Assembly (NCBI RefSeq): GCF_910589745.1
Contig: NZ_OU342399.1
Location: forward strand, 1,364,001 to 1,428,000
Source: Candidatus Arcticimaribacter forsetii
GTDB lineage: Bacteria > Bacteroidota > Bacteroidia > Flavobacteriales > Flavobacteriaceae
Direction of reading: 5' to 3'
Length of the DNA: 64,000 nucleotides
Shown: one piece after another, positions 47,414 to 56,155 of the stretch
Numbering within the stretch: the stretch's first letter is position 1
Layout of the letters: every line of letters starts with the position of its first letter
The notes under the pieces: model-generated
The model's database searches: none
Told to the model about the DNA's origin: nothing
The model's input: only the letters and a program-made list of their open reading frames with translations
Made by a program: the position numbers and the translations under genes

Positions 47414-47965
47414 ATCATCAGACCAAAAACTCCATATAAAATTGTAATTAGCGGTGGACCAGGAAGCGGTAAAACCACACTAATCAATTTATTAAAGAAA
47501 CATTCTTTTTTTTGTTTCGATGAAATATCGAGAGATTTTATCAAACTAGGTAAGGAAAATGGTTTAGATAATTATTTTAAAGAGGATCCTCATGCTTTCA
47601 GTAGACACCTTTGGGAAGCTCGAAAAAAACAATTTGAGGAAGCTTTAAACCTTGAGGAACCTGTAATCTTTTTTGACCGTGGTGTGCACGATGTGGTAGC
47701 TTATTTGAACTATATAGAAAACCCCATCTCTTCTTGGGAGAACGAACTTAAAAACTTCAAATACGATGTTGTTATTCTGATTAAACCAGAAGAAAAAATT
47801 TACGTTCAAGATGATGACCGGATGGAAACATTTGAGGAAGCCGTAAAAGTTCATGAACAGATAAAAAATAGTTACGTAAAATCAGGTTTAAAAATAATAG
47901 AACTCCCCTTTACCACTCCAATCAAAAGACTCAATCTTGTTTTAAAACATTACAAAAATGAATAA
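47414..47965 (+). CDS. P-loop ATPase/kinase-like protein without canonical start codon
   Basis: The frame is open from an in-frame TAG (47411-47413) to the stop at 47965, up to 183 residues. It encodes a clear P-loop near the start (KIVISGGPGSGKTT) and a Walker B-like VIFFDRGVHDVV, as in small AAA/NadR-like ATPases. Before the P-loop there is no ATG, GTG or TTG; the first GTG, at 47684, lies after it. Start is either a rare ATC/ATT codon or was destroyed: deleting one A in CATAGATC would give ATG ATC ATC AGA in this frame. The gene is therefore real but its 5' end is uncertain. It overlaps recQ by 8 bp. Confidence 0.72.
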   Translation: MIRPKTPYKIVISGGPGSGKTTLINLLKKHSFFCFDEISRDFIKLGKENGLDNYFKEDPHAFSRHLWEARKKQFEEALNLEEPVIFFDRGVHDVVAYLNYIENPISSWENELKNFKYDVVILIKPEEKIYVQDDDRMETFEEAVKVHEQIKNSYVKSGLKIIELPFTTPIKRLNLVLKHYKNE

Positions 47966-49847
47966 CCCCAAAGAAATACTTAAAAAATACTGGGGTTTTG
48001 ATTCATTTCGATCTCAGCAAGAAGAAATTATAAACCGGGTACTCGAAAACAAAGACACAGTAGCTTTACTCCCTACGGGTGGAGGAAAATCATTGTGTTA
48101 TCAATTACCAGCTTTTTTAACAGAAGGGTGCACTCTTGTAATTTCCCCCCTAATTGCTTTAATGCAAGACCAGGTAGATCAAATGAATGCCAAGGGCATT
48201 AAAAGTATGATGCTCACGAATACTCAGCCTTTGAATATCCAACTTGACAATTGCCAATATGGAGATTTCAAATTGATGTATTGCTCTCCAGAAAAAGTTC
48301 TTTCAAAGGAATTTAGACAACGAATTAAAGAATTAAAAATTAATAGAATTGCAGTTGATGAAGCGCATTGCATCTCTGAATGGGGTAATGATTTTAGACC
48401 TGCTTTTAAACAAATAAACAAACTAAGAGATTTATTACCTGATATCGCTATACTTGCAGTTACAGCTACAGCTACACCTATAGTTTTATCAGATATAATC
48501 AAAAGTTTAAATCTAAAGGATAGCTGTCTTTTTCAAGAATCCTTTGTACGTCCAAACATCAGAATTAATTCGATTTCAACTGAAGACAAATTTGGGACAT
48601 TAATCAAGATTTTATCAGGTAATCCTGATTCTGGAATAATTTATTGCGGCAGTAGAAAAACTACGGAACAAGTTGTGAAAATATTAGAGCAGAATTCTAT
48701 CTCTTGTGCTTATTATCATGGGGGAAGGACAACCAGCGAGCGTAAAGAATTGCTTCAAAATTGGCTGAGTGAGAAAACAAAAATAATGGTCGCTACAAAT
48801 GCTTTTGGAATGGGAGTTGACAAAAGCGATGTCCGAACTGTTATTCACTTAAACCTCCCTTCTAGCATTGAAAATTATTATCAAGAAATTGGAAGAGCAG
48901 GAAGAGACGGTAACAATGCAAATGCCTATTTACTTTTTCAAGCAAGTGACAAAAAAAGAACAAGAGAACAGTTTTTACAATCCTTACCCGACAAAAAATT
49001 CATAAAAACATGCTATAAAAACTTATGTAACTATTTAAACATAGCCTATGGTGAAGGAAATGATCTAATTAATAATTTGTCATTAAAAGAATTCTGTAAA
49101 ACATATAATTTAAATCCAAAAAAAACTTTAACCACCTTAAACTATTTAGAACAAGAAGGGGTTTTTAACTTAATTCAGTTCAGTAAGCAAAGAGCAATGA
49201 CTACTTTTCTGCTTAATCAAAATCAAACTTTAGAACTACTGAAGTCTCAAAACGAGACCACACAAATTTTTCAGCATATCATTAGAAACTATCATAATAT
49301 ATTTAATGATACCGTGGAATTAGATCTCGATCATATTGTTCGTTTAACAAATCTACCTTTCAAATCTATAATAAGTGCATTAAAGCAATGGCATAGTGAG
49401 GGCAACATAGAACTTAACTATGCACAAACAGATATTCAAATTCAGTGGCTTGTTCCAAGAGAAGACCAATACACTCTTGCTCCTTTACTACAAAGACTTG
49501 AGCAAAACCAAAACGTTAAAAAAGAAAAGGTAGAAGCTATTATCGAGTTCGCCTATTCAACTAAAGCTTGTAAACAAAAGCAGATATTGAATTATTTTGG
49601 TGAAAAGAATACTCAAAAATGTATGAAATGTAATGCGTTAGAATGCTCACAAACTAACACAATAGACCACAAACTATTATCTGAATTAATACTGGAACAT
49701 ATAAAGGAAAACCTTATTAGCCTAAAAGAACTTGATCTATCAATATCAGATTATAGTACCTTTGACATTGGAGAATCGGTGCGGATTTTATTAGAAAACA
49801 AAAAAATACTATTAACTAAAGATAACAAACTAAAAATCTATTCATAA
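47958..49847 (+). CDS. recQ: ATP-dependent DNA helicase RecQ
   Basis: 629 residues. The N-terminal superfamily 2 helicase core has LPTGGGKSLCYQLPA (motif I), DEAHCISEWGNDFRP (motif II and the RecQ aromatic loop), AVTATATP (motif III), and ATNAFGMGVDKSDVRTVIHLNLP with QEIGRAGRDG (motif VI). The RQC zinc cysteines are in KACKQKQ and KCMKCNALEC near residue 550. After that comes a short winged-helix-like tail; no complete HRDC domain is visible. It unwinds branched DNA in recombinational repair. It is probably co-transcribed with the P-loop ATPase upstream and fmt downstream (1-bp gap). Confidence 0.94.
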   Translation: MNNPKEILKKYWGFDSFRSQQEEIINRVLENKDTVALLPTGGGKSLCYQLPAFLTEGCTLVISPLIALMQDQVDQMNAKGIKSMMLTNTQPLNIQLDNCQYGDFKLMYCSPEKVLSKEFRQRIKELKINRIAVDEAHCISEWGNDFRPAFKQINKLRDLLPDIAILAVTATATPIVLSDIIKSLNLKDSCLFQESFVRPNIRINSISTEDKFGTLIKILSGNPDSGIIYCGSRKTTEQVVKILEQNSISCAYYHGGRTTSERKELLQNWLSEKTKIMVATNAFGMGVDKSDVRTVIHLNLPSSIENYYQEIGRAGRDGNNANAYLLFQASDKKRTREQFLQSLPDKKFIKTCYKNLCNYLNIAYGEGNDLINNLSLKEFCKTYNLNPKKTLTTLNYLEQEGVFNLIQFSKQRAMTTFLLNQNQTLELLKSQNETTQIFQHIIRNYHNIFNDTVELDLDHIVRLTNLPFKSIISALKQWHSEGNIELNYAQTDIQIQWLVPREDQYTLAPLLQRLEQNQNVKKEKVEAIIEFAYSTKACKQKQILNYFGEKNTQKCMKCNALECSQTNTIDHKLLSELILEHIKENLISLKELDLSISDYSTFDIGESVRILLENKKILLTKDNKLKIYS

Positions 49848-49848
49848 T

Positions 49849-50784
49849 ATGAGAATTGTTTTTATGGGAACCCCTCAATTTGCAGTTTATGCACTTAAAG
49901 CTTTAAACGAATCGAAAAACCAAGTTGTCGGAGTTGTAACTAGTGTAGATAAACCTGCTGGAAGAGGGAAGAAATTAAGACAATCCGCTGTTAAAGAATA
50001 TGCCGAATCCAAAAATCTAAATTTATTACAACCAGAAAACCTAAAAGATCCTGGCTTTATAGATGAATTAAATGAACTTGAGGCAGATGTTTTCGTGGTA
50101 GTAGCTTTTAGAATGCTTCCAAAAATAGTATGGAGTTTACCTAAACACGGGACCTTTAATCTACATGCCTCCCTTTTACCCAATTACAGAGGGGCAGCAC
50201 CAATTAATTGGGCCATTATAAATAATGAAAAAGAAACTGGAGTTACCACTTTTTTCATCGATGATAAAATAGATACTGGTGCAATATTATTGAAAGAAAC
50301 AATTCAAATAGATAAAAACGAGACTGTAGGCACACTTCACGACAAATTAGCTCCGCTGGGTGCTTCGGTTATATTAAAGACAATAGACTACATTAAATCT
50401 AGCCCTACTCCTATTCCTCAAACCCTTAACGGTAATGAAAAAGAAGCTCCTAAACTTAATAAAGAAAACACCAAAATTGATTGGAATTATTCTCTTTCAA
50501 AAATAGATGGTCTAATTAGAGGACTGAATCCATATCCTGTTGCTTGGATGGGTATTCAAAATGGAGATGAAACTCTAAAGATTAAGATATTCAAAGCAAA
50601 AATACTAAAAGAGGATCCTCAAAAAGAAAGTGGCACGATCTATATAGAGGACAAAAACATCAAAATTGCGCATAAACAAGGAGTATTAGTTATTGAAGAA
50701 TTACAGTTACCCAATAAAAAAAGAATGGAAAGTAGGGCATTATTAAATGGTTTTAGCTTTAAAACAGGCTCTAAAGTCTTATAA
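49849..50784 (+). CDS. fmt: Methionyl-tRNA formyltransferase
   Basis: 311 residues. It formylates Met-tRNA(fMet) with 10-formyl-tetrahydrofolate for translation initiation. RIVFMGTPQFA starts the Rossmann domain, and NLHASLLPNYRGAAPINWAII is the signature with the catalytic Asn and His. TGVTTFFIDDKIDTGAIL supplies the catalytic Asp. The C-terminal OB-like domain (~205-311) binds tRNA. It begins 1 bp after the recQ stop. Confidence 0.96.
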   Translation: MRIVFMGTPQFAVYALKALNESKNQVVGVVTSVDKPAGRGKKLRQSAVKEYAESKNLNLLQPENLKDPGFIDELNELEADVFVVVAFRMLPKIVWSLPKHGTFNLHASLLPNYRGAAPINWAIINNEKETGVTTFFIDDKIDTGAILLKETIQIDKNETVGTLHDKLAPLGASVILKTIDYIKSSPTPIPQTLNGNEKEAPKLNKENTKIDWNYSLSKIDGLIRGLNPYPVAWMGIQNGDETLKIKIFKAKILKEDPQKESGTIYIEDKNIKIAHKQGVLVIEELQLPNKKRMESRALLNGFSFKTGSKVL

Positions 50785-50848
50785 ATACTAGGATTATCAA
50801 CAAAAAAGGATATTTATTAACAAAATCATGTTTTTTTTAGCAAAATCC

Positions 50849-50878
50849 TTGGGACTTCCAGTAAACACTATATATTTG
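50849..50878 (+). promoter_or_regulatory. Promoter of the HU gene
   Basis: TTG (50849-50851), a 19-nt spacer and TATATTTG (50871-50878) make an ideal Bacteroidota promoter. The ATG of the HU gene follows 33 bp later. Confidence 0.75.
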
Positions 50879-50911
50879 TTTGTATACATTATTAATTTAA
50901 AAATTCACACT

Positions 50912-51184
50912 ATGAACAAAACAGAATTAATCGACGCAATGGCAGCTGATGCTGGCATCTCTAAAGCAGCTTCAAAAAAAGCTCTTGAATCTTTTCTTGG
51001 AAACATCCAAGGTACACTTAAAGGTGGTGGACGCGTATCATTAGTTGGATTCGGATCTTGGTCTGTATCTGCTAGAGCTGCTCGTGATGGAAGAAATCCA
51101 CAAACAGGTGCTACAATTAAAATCGCAGCTAAAAATGTTGTGAAATTTAAAGCTGGTGCTGAATTATCTGGATCTGTAAACTAA
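50912..51184 (+). CDS. HU-family DNA-binding protein
   Basis: 90 residues from the ATG at 50912. The frame continues 28 codons upstream, but that part runs through the promoter and is not translated in my view. MNKTELIDAMAADAGISKAASKKALESF is the helical dimer domain. GFGSWSVSARAARDGRNPQTGATIKIAAKNVVKFKAG contains the beta arm with the GRNPQTG tip that inserts into the minor groove. It bends and compacts chromosomal DNA. Strong promoter and strong terminator suggest high expression. Confidence 0.95.
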   Translation: MNKTELIDAMAADAGISKAASKKALESFLGNIQGTLKGGGRVSLVGFGSWSVSARAARDGRNPQTGATIKIAAKNVVKFKAGAELSGSVN

Positions 51185-51206
51185 TTTTACAACCATTTAC
51201 AAATAC

Positions 51207-51232
51207 AAAATCTCCTTCGGGAGATTTTTTTT
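51207..51232 (+). terminator. Rho-independent terminator after HU
   Basis: AAAATCTCC (51207-51215), a TTCG tetraloop, then GGAGATTTT and a T run: a classic stable terminator 23 bp after the stop. Confidence 0.9.
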
Positions 51233-51280
51233 GCTTCAAATTCAAATATTTTGAGAAATAATTCCTAATTTAATGATACG

Positions 51281-51832
51281 ATGGAAATAAATCAAGGGAA
51301 ATTATTGGTAGCAGAGCCTTCTATATATGGAGATGCAAACTTTCATAGGTCAGTAATTTTACTCGCTAATCACAAATCCAATGCCTCTCTGGGATTTATT
51401 CTGAACAAGCCATTTGATTTTCTATTAAACGATATTCTACCTGAAATAAAAAATCCAATACAAATTCATTACGGTGGTCCTGTAGAACCTGACAACCTCT
51501 ATTTTATTCACAATACACCAAAACTTATCTCCGATAGCATTAAAATAAATGATGAATTGTATTGGGGAGGAGATTTTGAAAAAGTAATTGAACTGCTGAA
51601 TGAAGGTTCTATTAATGAAGAAAATATTCGTTTCTTCCTTGGATATTCTGGATGGGGAGAAAATCAACTTAAAAACGAGGTTGAATTAAATTCTTGGATT
51701 ATAAAAGATAATTTTATAGGTAATAAATTAATTAGCGTAGACTCTAAAACACTTTGGAGCAAACAAATTACCTCCTTAGGTGGGGAATATTTAATTTGGG
51801 GCAACGCACCCGAAAACCCCAGCCACAACTAA
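51281..51832 (+). CDS. YqgE/AlgH-family protein
   Basis: 183 residues. GKLLVAEPSIYGDANFHRSVILLANHKSNASLGFILNKP and IHYGGPVEPDNLYFIH are the YqgE/AlgH signatures, and FFLGYSGWGENQLKNEVELNSWI completes them. The family is widespread and cytosolic. Pseudomonas AlgH was linked to alginate regulation, but the biochemical role is unknown. The 3' end overlaps the convergent aminotransferase gene by 4 bp. Confidence 0.92.
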   Translation: MEINQGKLLVAEPSIYGDANFHRSVILLANHKSNASLGFILNKPFDFLLNDILPEIKNPIQIHYGGPVEPDNLYFIHNTPKLISDSIKINDELYWGGDFEKVIELLNEGSINEENIRFFLGYSGWGENQLKNEVELNSWIIKDNFIGNKLISVDSKTLWSKQITSLGGEYLIWGNAPENPSHN

Positions 51833-52674
51833 CTTAAACGATAGCTAGTAATAAATTTGGAAAATAAAAACTCCGCTTTCGAAGGAGTAAATATTTTCTT
51901 ACGGTATTGTTTCACCGATTTTATTCCATGTTCTACACTGACTACAAACAGTTCATCTGATTTTTGTAAATCAAATGGAGAAATTGGTCCCTCCTCAAAA
52001 TCCATCCCATCCGTTTTTTCTATGATATCAATAATAAGTTGTCGATATACAGAAGATCTGCAACCACTCGTTATTGGAGCTGTTTTGATCTGATCTCCTT
52101 TTACTGAAAAAATAGCTCCTTCTAATGTTTCCGTAACCTGTTTATCTTCATTGATAAGGATTAAATCCTCAAAATTATTTTCGAATGCAAAAACAGAAGC
52201 AAGCGTTCGAAGACGTTTGTTTGAAGATTCCAAAGTTCCATACAATCCTTTTGTAATCCAATGGTCTTTATATAGTTCTATACTACGCGTTCCAATTTTA
52301 AGAGTGGAGGGTATAGAAGAAGCTTTAGCTTTAATCAAAAAAGAAGTTGAAACTATAGAGTTTTCTCTTGTGGGTTGATCCGCAGAGAAAAAAGAAAGTG
52401 AAACCAAAGATGAATCAGATGATAGATTATTTGAATTAAGGACAGAATGAATCTGTTCTTCTAAATATTCCATTGTAAAATTCATGGGTATCCCCATTCT
52501 AAGAATTCTCATTGAAGCCATCATCCTAAAATAATGTAACTCCCAAAACTTAAGTTTACCCGCTTCTACTCGAATTGTTTCTTCAATAGAAACACCGTTG
52601 TTTATTAATCCATTTAACTCAGCCTCTGGAAGCGAGTTAATATGTGAATAAACACTACCATTACATACAATCAT
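51829..52674 (-). CDS. Aminotransferase class IV (PLP fold type IV)
   Basis: 281 residues. The family includes branched-chain aminotransferase, D-amino-acid transaminase and 4-amino-4-deoxychorismate lyase. The expected Schiff-base Lys is in the ESSNKRLRTLASVFA segment, and the PLP-binding part is DLILINEDKQVTETLEGAIF, followed by TAPITSGCRSSVYRQLI. The Glu in VTETLEG matches the residue contacting the PLP nitrogen. With this size, and no ilv or dat neighbours, an aminodeoxychorismate-lyase-like role is possible but open. The START-like gene lies 6 bp upstream, so the two are co-transcribed. Confidence 0.85.
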   Translation of the reverse strand: MIVCNGSVYSHINSLPEAELNGLINNGVSIEETIRVEAGKLKFWELHYFRMMASMRILRMGIPMNFTMEYLEEQIHSVLNSNNLSSDSSLVSLSFFSADQPTRENSIVSTSFLIKAKASSIPSTLKIGTRSIELYKDHWITKGLYGTLESSNKRLRTLASVFAFENNFEDLILINEDKQVTETLEGAIFSVKGDQIKTAPITSGCRSSVYRQLIIDIIEKTDGMDFEEGPISPFDLQKSDELFVVSVEHGIKSVKQYRKKIFTPSKAEFLFSKFITSYRLS

Positions 52675-52680
52675 AGGCTT

Positions 52681-53073
52681 TTAAACTGATCCCAGAACCT
52701 GTTTTAAACTAGAAACTAAATTATTCCAAAGCATTTTTGCTTCCTCTAATTCATCCTCTTCAGCAAAATCAGTAATGTTTAAAGAAACATCTTTTGTAAT
52801 CTCATCGACAACAATTTTAAATTCAAAATAGCAATCGTCTTGATCCTCCTCGTCATTCATCCAACGAAATCTAACTTTTTCATTGTTTTTTTTCTGTATA
52901 AGCTTAGCGTATTCTTCTGCATCACCCCAGATAAATGTATAATCTTCACCCCTAGAATTTACATTATCCGAGAACCATTCAGATAAGCCTGAGGGAGTTG
53001 AGAGATATTGAAACAATAATTGAGGGGAAGACTGGAAGTCAAATTCTATAGTGAATAGGGTTTTAGTTGTCAT
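52681..53073 (-). CDS. START-like (SRPBCC/AHSA1-type) protein
   Basis: 130 residues, one domain: FTIEFDFQSSPQLLFQYLSTPSGLSEWFSDNVN, then FIWGDAEEYAKLIQKKNNEKVRFRWM and an acidic C-terminal helix. It resembles the AHSA1/START-like proteins of Bacteroidota. Ligand and role are unknown. It is the first gene of a two-gene unit with the class IV aminotransferase. Confidence 0.83.
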   Translation of the reverse strand: MTTKTLFTIEFDFQSSPQLLFQYLSTPSGLSEWFSDNVNSRGEDYTFIWGDAEEYAKLIQKKNNEKVRFRWMNDEEDQDDCYFEFKIVVDEITKDVSLNITDFAEEDELEEAKMLWNNLVSSLKQVLGSV

Positions 53074-53177
53074 TTAAAATTTATTTACCACCAATATATT
53101 GAAAATATATAAAAATGTTAGTAAAAAATAAAGAGTTTTTTAGAGATAAAAAACGAATAGATTAAATTCTATTTTTT

Positions 53178-53185
53178 TATATTTG
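53178..53185 (+). promoter_or_regulatory. -7 promoter box of the tRNA gene
   Basis: TATATTTG ends 13 bp before the tRNA 5' end, the right distance for a start just ahead of it. No clear TTG was found at the -33 position. Confidence 0.55.
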
Positions 53186-53198
53186 CAATCGTAATTTT

Positions 53199-53272
53199 GG
53201 CGAGGTAGCTCAGTTGGTTAGAGCGTCGGATTCATAACCCGGAGGTCGGGGGATCGTGCCCCCCTCTCGCTA
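53199..53272 (+). tRNA. tRNA-Met (anticodon CAT)
   Basis: 74 nt fold as a cloverleaf. Acceptor GGCGAGG pairs with TCTCGCT (G-U at both ends of the stem), the D arm contains AGCTCAGTTGGTTAGAGC, and the anticodon CAT (53233-53235) sits in the loop TTCATAA. A G-C T stem of five pairs follows. The first pair is G-U rather than the C-A mismatch of initiator tRNA, so elongator Met is likely; a lysidine-modified Ile2 tRNA with the same anticodon cannot be excluded. The T loop reads ATCGTGC, not TTCGANN. The CCA end is not encoded (discriminator A at 53272). Confidence 0.9.
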
Positions 53273-53276
53273 CATT

Positions 53277-53312
53277 AAAAAAAGGCTTTACATTTATGTT
53301 GAGCCTTTTTTT
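53277..53312 (+). terminator. Terminator of the tRNA gene
   Basis: Seven A plus GGCT (53277-53287) pair with AGCC plus seven T (53302-53312) over a 14-nt loop. Confidence 0.8.
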
Positions 53313-53403
53313 ATTCAATAATTAATCTGTTTTAATATCTGCTTAAATTAATTAATGGAGTGCATACCTTTCATTATAATTAATAACAATCCTCTTTTAT
53401 AAC

Positions 53404-53411
53404 TATCTTTG
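53404..53411 (+). promoter_or_regulatory. -7 promoter box of the flavin reductase gene
   Basis: TATCTTTG. Transcription should start near 53418, so a TTG start at 53409 cannot be used and translation must begin at 53439 or 53451. Confidence 0.55.
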
Positions 53412-53438
53412 TCACCAAAATGTATTTGGAAAGCGAAC

Positions 53439-53912
53439 ATGCAGAAGAAAATGAAATTAAATAAAATAGATCTTAAAAAAGTTGCAGGAAGTTTTGCAAC
53501 TGGAGTAACAGTAATAACAACTCGAGATAAAGAAGGAGGAGTTGTTGGGATGACTGCTAGTTCTTTTGTTTCTGTTTCTTTAGACCCTCCTCTGGTTTCC
53601 TTTTATGTAGACAATAATGCTAAACTCATGAAACAACTTACCGAGGGAGCAACCATTGGTATTAGTATTTTAGCTTCCGACCAGGAAAATGTAAGCAACC
53701 ATTTTGCAGGCTATCCAGATCCAAACTTACCTATAGAACTAGAAGAAAACAATGGTTTCCCACTAATCAAAAACGCATTGGGTTGGTATATTACAAAAGC
53801 CATACAAATCATTCCAACAGGAGATCATCATATGGCTTTGTGTAGTGTTGAAAAATTAGGGAGAAATGAAGAAAAACAACCCCTCCTCTACTTTTCCGGT
53901 AAATATCTTTAA
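53439..53912 (+). CDS. Flavin reductase family protein (FMN-binding split barrel)
   Basis: 157 residues from the ATG at 53439; the ATG at 53451 is also possible, and the -7 box at 53404 rules out longer forms. The FMN-binding split barrel shows in KVAGSFATGVTVITTRD, GMTASSFVSVSLDPPLVSFYVDNNAKL, and the end GDHHMALCSVEKLG. Members reduce free FMN/FAD with NAD(P)H or supply reduced flavin to a monooxygenase. No partner monooxygenase is adjacent. It converges on trxB with a single base between the stops. Confidence 0.87.
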   Translation: MQKKMKLNKIDLKKVAGSFATGVTVITTRDKEGGVVGMTASSFVSVSLDPPLVSFYVDNNAKLMKQLTEGATIGISILASDQENVSNHFAGYPDPNLPIELEENNGFPLIKNALGWYITKAIQIIPTGDHHMALCSVEKLGRNEEKQPLLYFSGKYL

Positions 53913-53913
53913 G

Positions 53914-54861
53914 CTATTCTTTTGCAGCTAAATAACGTTCTGCATCAAGAGCTGCCATACATCCAGTACCCGCTGCTGTAATTGCCTGACGGTATACGTG
54001 GTCTGCAGCATCACCCGATACAAAAACTCCGTCTAAATTTGTCTTAGAACTACCTGGAGTGTTTATGATATAACCTGTTTCATCTAACTTGAGATAATCA
54101 GCAAATATTTTAGTATTAGGCTCGTGTCCGATCGCTACAAAAAATCCAGTTGCAGGAATTTCTATAACCTCAGCTGTCCTATTGTTCTTAGCACGAACTC
54201 CAGTAACTACTTGACCATCTCCAAGAACTTCCTCTGTTTCGGTATTAAATAAAATTTCAATATTTTCTGTATTCTGTACACGCTTTGCCATGATTTTAGA
54301 AGCTCTAAACTCATCCCTACGAACTAACATAGTTACTTTAGTACAAAGCTTTGAAAGATAATGCGCTTCTTCACAAGCAGAATCTCCAGCACCTACAATT
54401 ACAACCTCTTGGTTACGATAGAAAAAACCATCACAGACTGCACATGCAGATACTCCTCCACCAAGTTTTAAATATTTTTGTTCAGAATCTAATCCTAAAT
54501 ATTTTGCAGAGGCACCCGTTGAAATAATGATTGTATCAGCATGGATTTCAGTAGTTTCATTTACCCAAACTTTATGAACTTCTTCAGAAAAATCTACTTT
54601 AGTAATCCAACCGTCTCTTACGTCTGTCCCAAAGCGTTGCGCTTGTTCTTGTAATTCGATCATCATTGCGGGTCCAGTTATTCCATTTGGATATCCAGGA
54701 AAATTCTCTACTTCATTCGTAGTAGTCAGTTGACCACCTGGCTGAGAACCTTGATATAAAACAGGAAACATATTTGCACGTGCCGCATAAATTGCTGCTG
54801 TATAACCTGCTGGTCCAGAGCCTATTATTAGACATTTAACGTGTTCAATCTTTTGTGACAT
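53914..54861 (-). CDS. trxB: Thioredoxin-disulfide reductase
   Basis: 315 residues. It uses NADPH and FAD to reduce thioredoxin. IIGSGPAGYTAAIYAARA is the FAD motif, CAVCDG the redox-active disulfide, VVIVGAGDSACEEAHYLS the NADPH site, and GVFVSGDAADHVYRQAITAAGTGCMAALDAERYL the C-terminal FAD-contact motif. All conserved positions are in place. A 250-bp AT-rich gap with two small inverted repeats (54878-54915) lies before it and separates it from the divergent fbp gene. Confidence 0.96.
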   Translation of the reverse strand: MSQKIEHVKCLIIGSGPAGYTAAIYAARANMFPVLYQGSQPGGQLTTTNEVENFPGYPNGITGPAMMIELQEQAQRFGTDVRDGWITKVDFSEEVHKVWVNETTEIHADTIIISTGASAKYLGLDSEQKYLKLGGGVSACAVCDGFFYRNQEVVIVGAGDSACEEAHYLSKLCTKVTMLVRRDEFRASKIMAKRVQNTENIEILFNTETEEVLGDGQVVTGVRAKNNRTAEVIEIPATGFFVAIGHEPNTKIFADYLKLDETGYIINTPGSSKTNLDGVFVSGDAADHVYRQAITAAGTGCMAALDAERYLAAKE

Positions 54862-55111
54862 AAGTTTATTTTTCTGTGGTTAATAACCTGATTTCTTTAT
54901 TCAGGAAACAGGCTAATAATTAAAGGGCTAATTTAGTGAAACATAAAGTTGACTAACAACAATTTTATAAGATTTATTGATAAATATATAAGAAAACAAT
55001 GGTGTTATTGGAATTATAATAAATATCTCTAAATAGAAATATCTTTAGAATGTTTTGATTTTATTAGAGGTTATATTTACCAAAAATATATCAACTTCAT
55101 AATATCAAAGA

Positions 55112-56155
55112 ATGAAACAGCCAAAATTTCAAACCCTAGGTGAATTTATTATTGAAAATCAAAAAGAATTTGTTTATTCTACCGGAGAGCTTTCAAGGTT
55201 AATAAATGCGATTCGTCTTGCAGCAAAAGTTGTTAATCACAAAGTAAATCAGGCTGGTCTAGTTGATATTGTTGGACAAGGGGGAGAGTTAAATCATTCT
55301 GGGGAGTCACAACAAAAACTGGATGTATTTGCAAATGACGTTTTTATAAAAGCCCTTACTAACAGAGAAATTATTTGTGGTTTAGCCTCTGAGGAAGAAG
55401 ATGATTTTGTAAGCATCAACGGTGCGGAAAACAACAACGAGAATAAATATGTTGTACTAATTGACCCTCTTGATGGGTCTAGTAATATTGATGTAAATGT
55501 TTCTGTTGGTACTATTTTTTCTGTATATAGAAGAAAAACTCCAACAGGAAGCCCGGTTACTATAGATGATTTTCTTCAAAAAGGAACCGAACAAGTTGCC
55601 GCAGGATACATTGTTTACGGAACCTCAACTATGCTAGTATACTCTACTGGTCACGGAGTAAACGGGTTTACATTAAATCCATCTTTAGGAACCTTTTATC
55701 TTTCTCATCCAAACATGAGATTCCCTGAATCGGGAGCTATTTACTCCATAAACGAAGGAAATTATAATTACTTCTCAGAGGGAATTAAAAAATACATAAA
55801 ATATTGTCAAGAAAACTCTGGAGATCGTCCATATACAGCACGCTACATTGGGTCTTTAGTTTCAGATTTTCATAGAAATTTGATAAAAGGTGGAATTTAT
55901 CTATACCCTAAATCAAGTAAAAACACGTTTGGAAAACTCCGCCTTTTATATGAATGTAATCCCATAGCTTTTTTGACGGAACAAGCTGGAGGTATTGCAA
56001 CGGATGGTAAAAACAGAATATTAGAATTAAAACCTGAAGAACTCCATCAGAGGGCTCCTTTTGTTTGTGGATCTCCTAAAATGGTAGAAAAGGTTATTGA
56101 GTTTGAAAAAGAATTTTCTTATAAAAATTCAGCTACTGTGGAAGCATCGTCCTAG
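55112..56155 (+). CDS. fbp: Fructose-1,6-bisphosphatase class I
   Basis: 347 residues, the key gluconeogenic enzyme. [32 protein letters not shown] (Mg2+ site) and [35 protein letters not shown] are the class I motifs. A TATATTTA box at 55072-55079 may be its promoter. Its last 23 bp overlap the convergent alkB gene. Confidence 0.96.
   Translation: MKQPKFQTLGEFIIENQKEFVYSTGELSRLINAIRLAAKVVNHKVNQAGLVDIVGQGGELNHSGESQQKLDVFANDVFIKALTNREIICGLASEEEDDFVSINGAENNNENKYVVLIDPLDGSSNIDVNVSVGTIFSVYRRKTPTGSPVTIDDFLQKGTEQVAAGYIVYGTSTMLVYSTGHGVNGFTLNPSLGTFYLSHPNMRFPESGAIYSINEGNYNYFSEGIKKYIKYCQENSGDRPYTARYIGSLVSDFHRNLIKGGIYLYPKSSKNTFGKLRLLYECNPIAFLTEQAGGIATDGKNRILELKPEELHQRAPFVCGSPKMVEKVIEFEKEFSYKNSATVEASS

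Noticed and set aside
47365-47544. Upstream extension of the DUF493 protein
   Set aside because: It is the antisense of the P-loop ATPase and passes through the DUF493 promoter box at 47384-47391. The conserved part starts at 47364.
47684-47965. Short form of the P-loop ATPase starting at GTG 47684
   Set aside because: It would omit the Walker A motif encoded in the same open frame upstream, so it is not the full gene.
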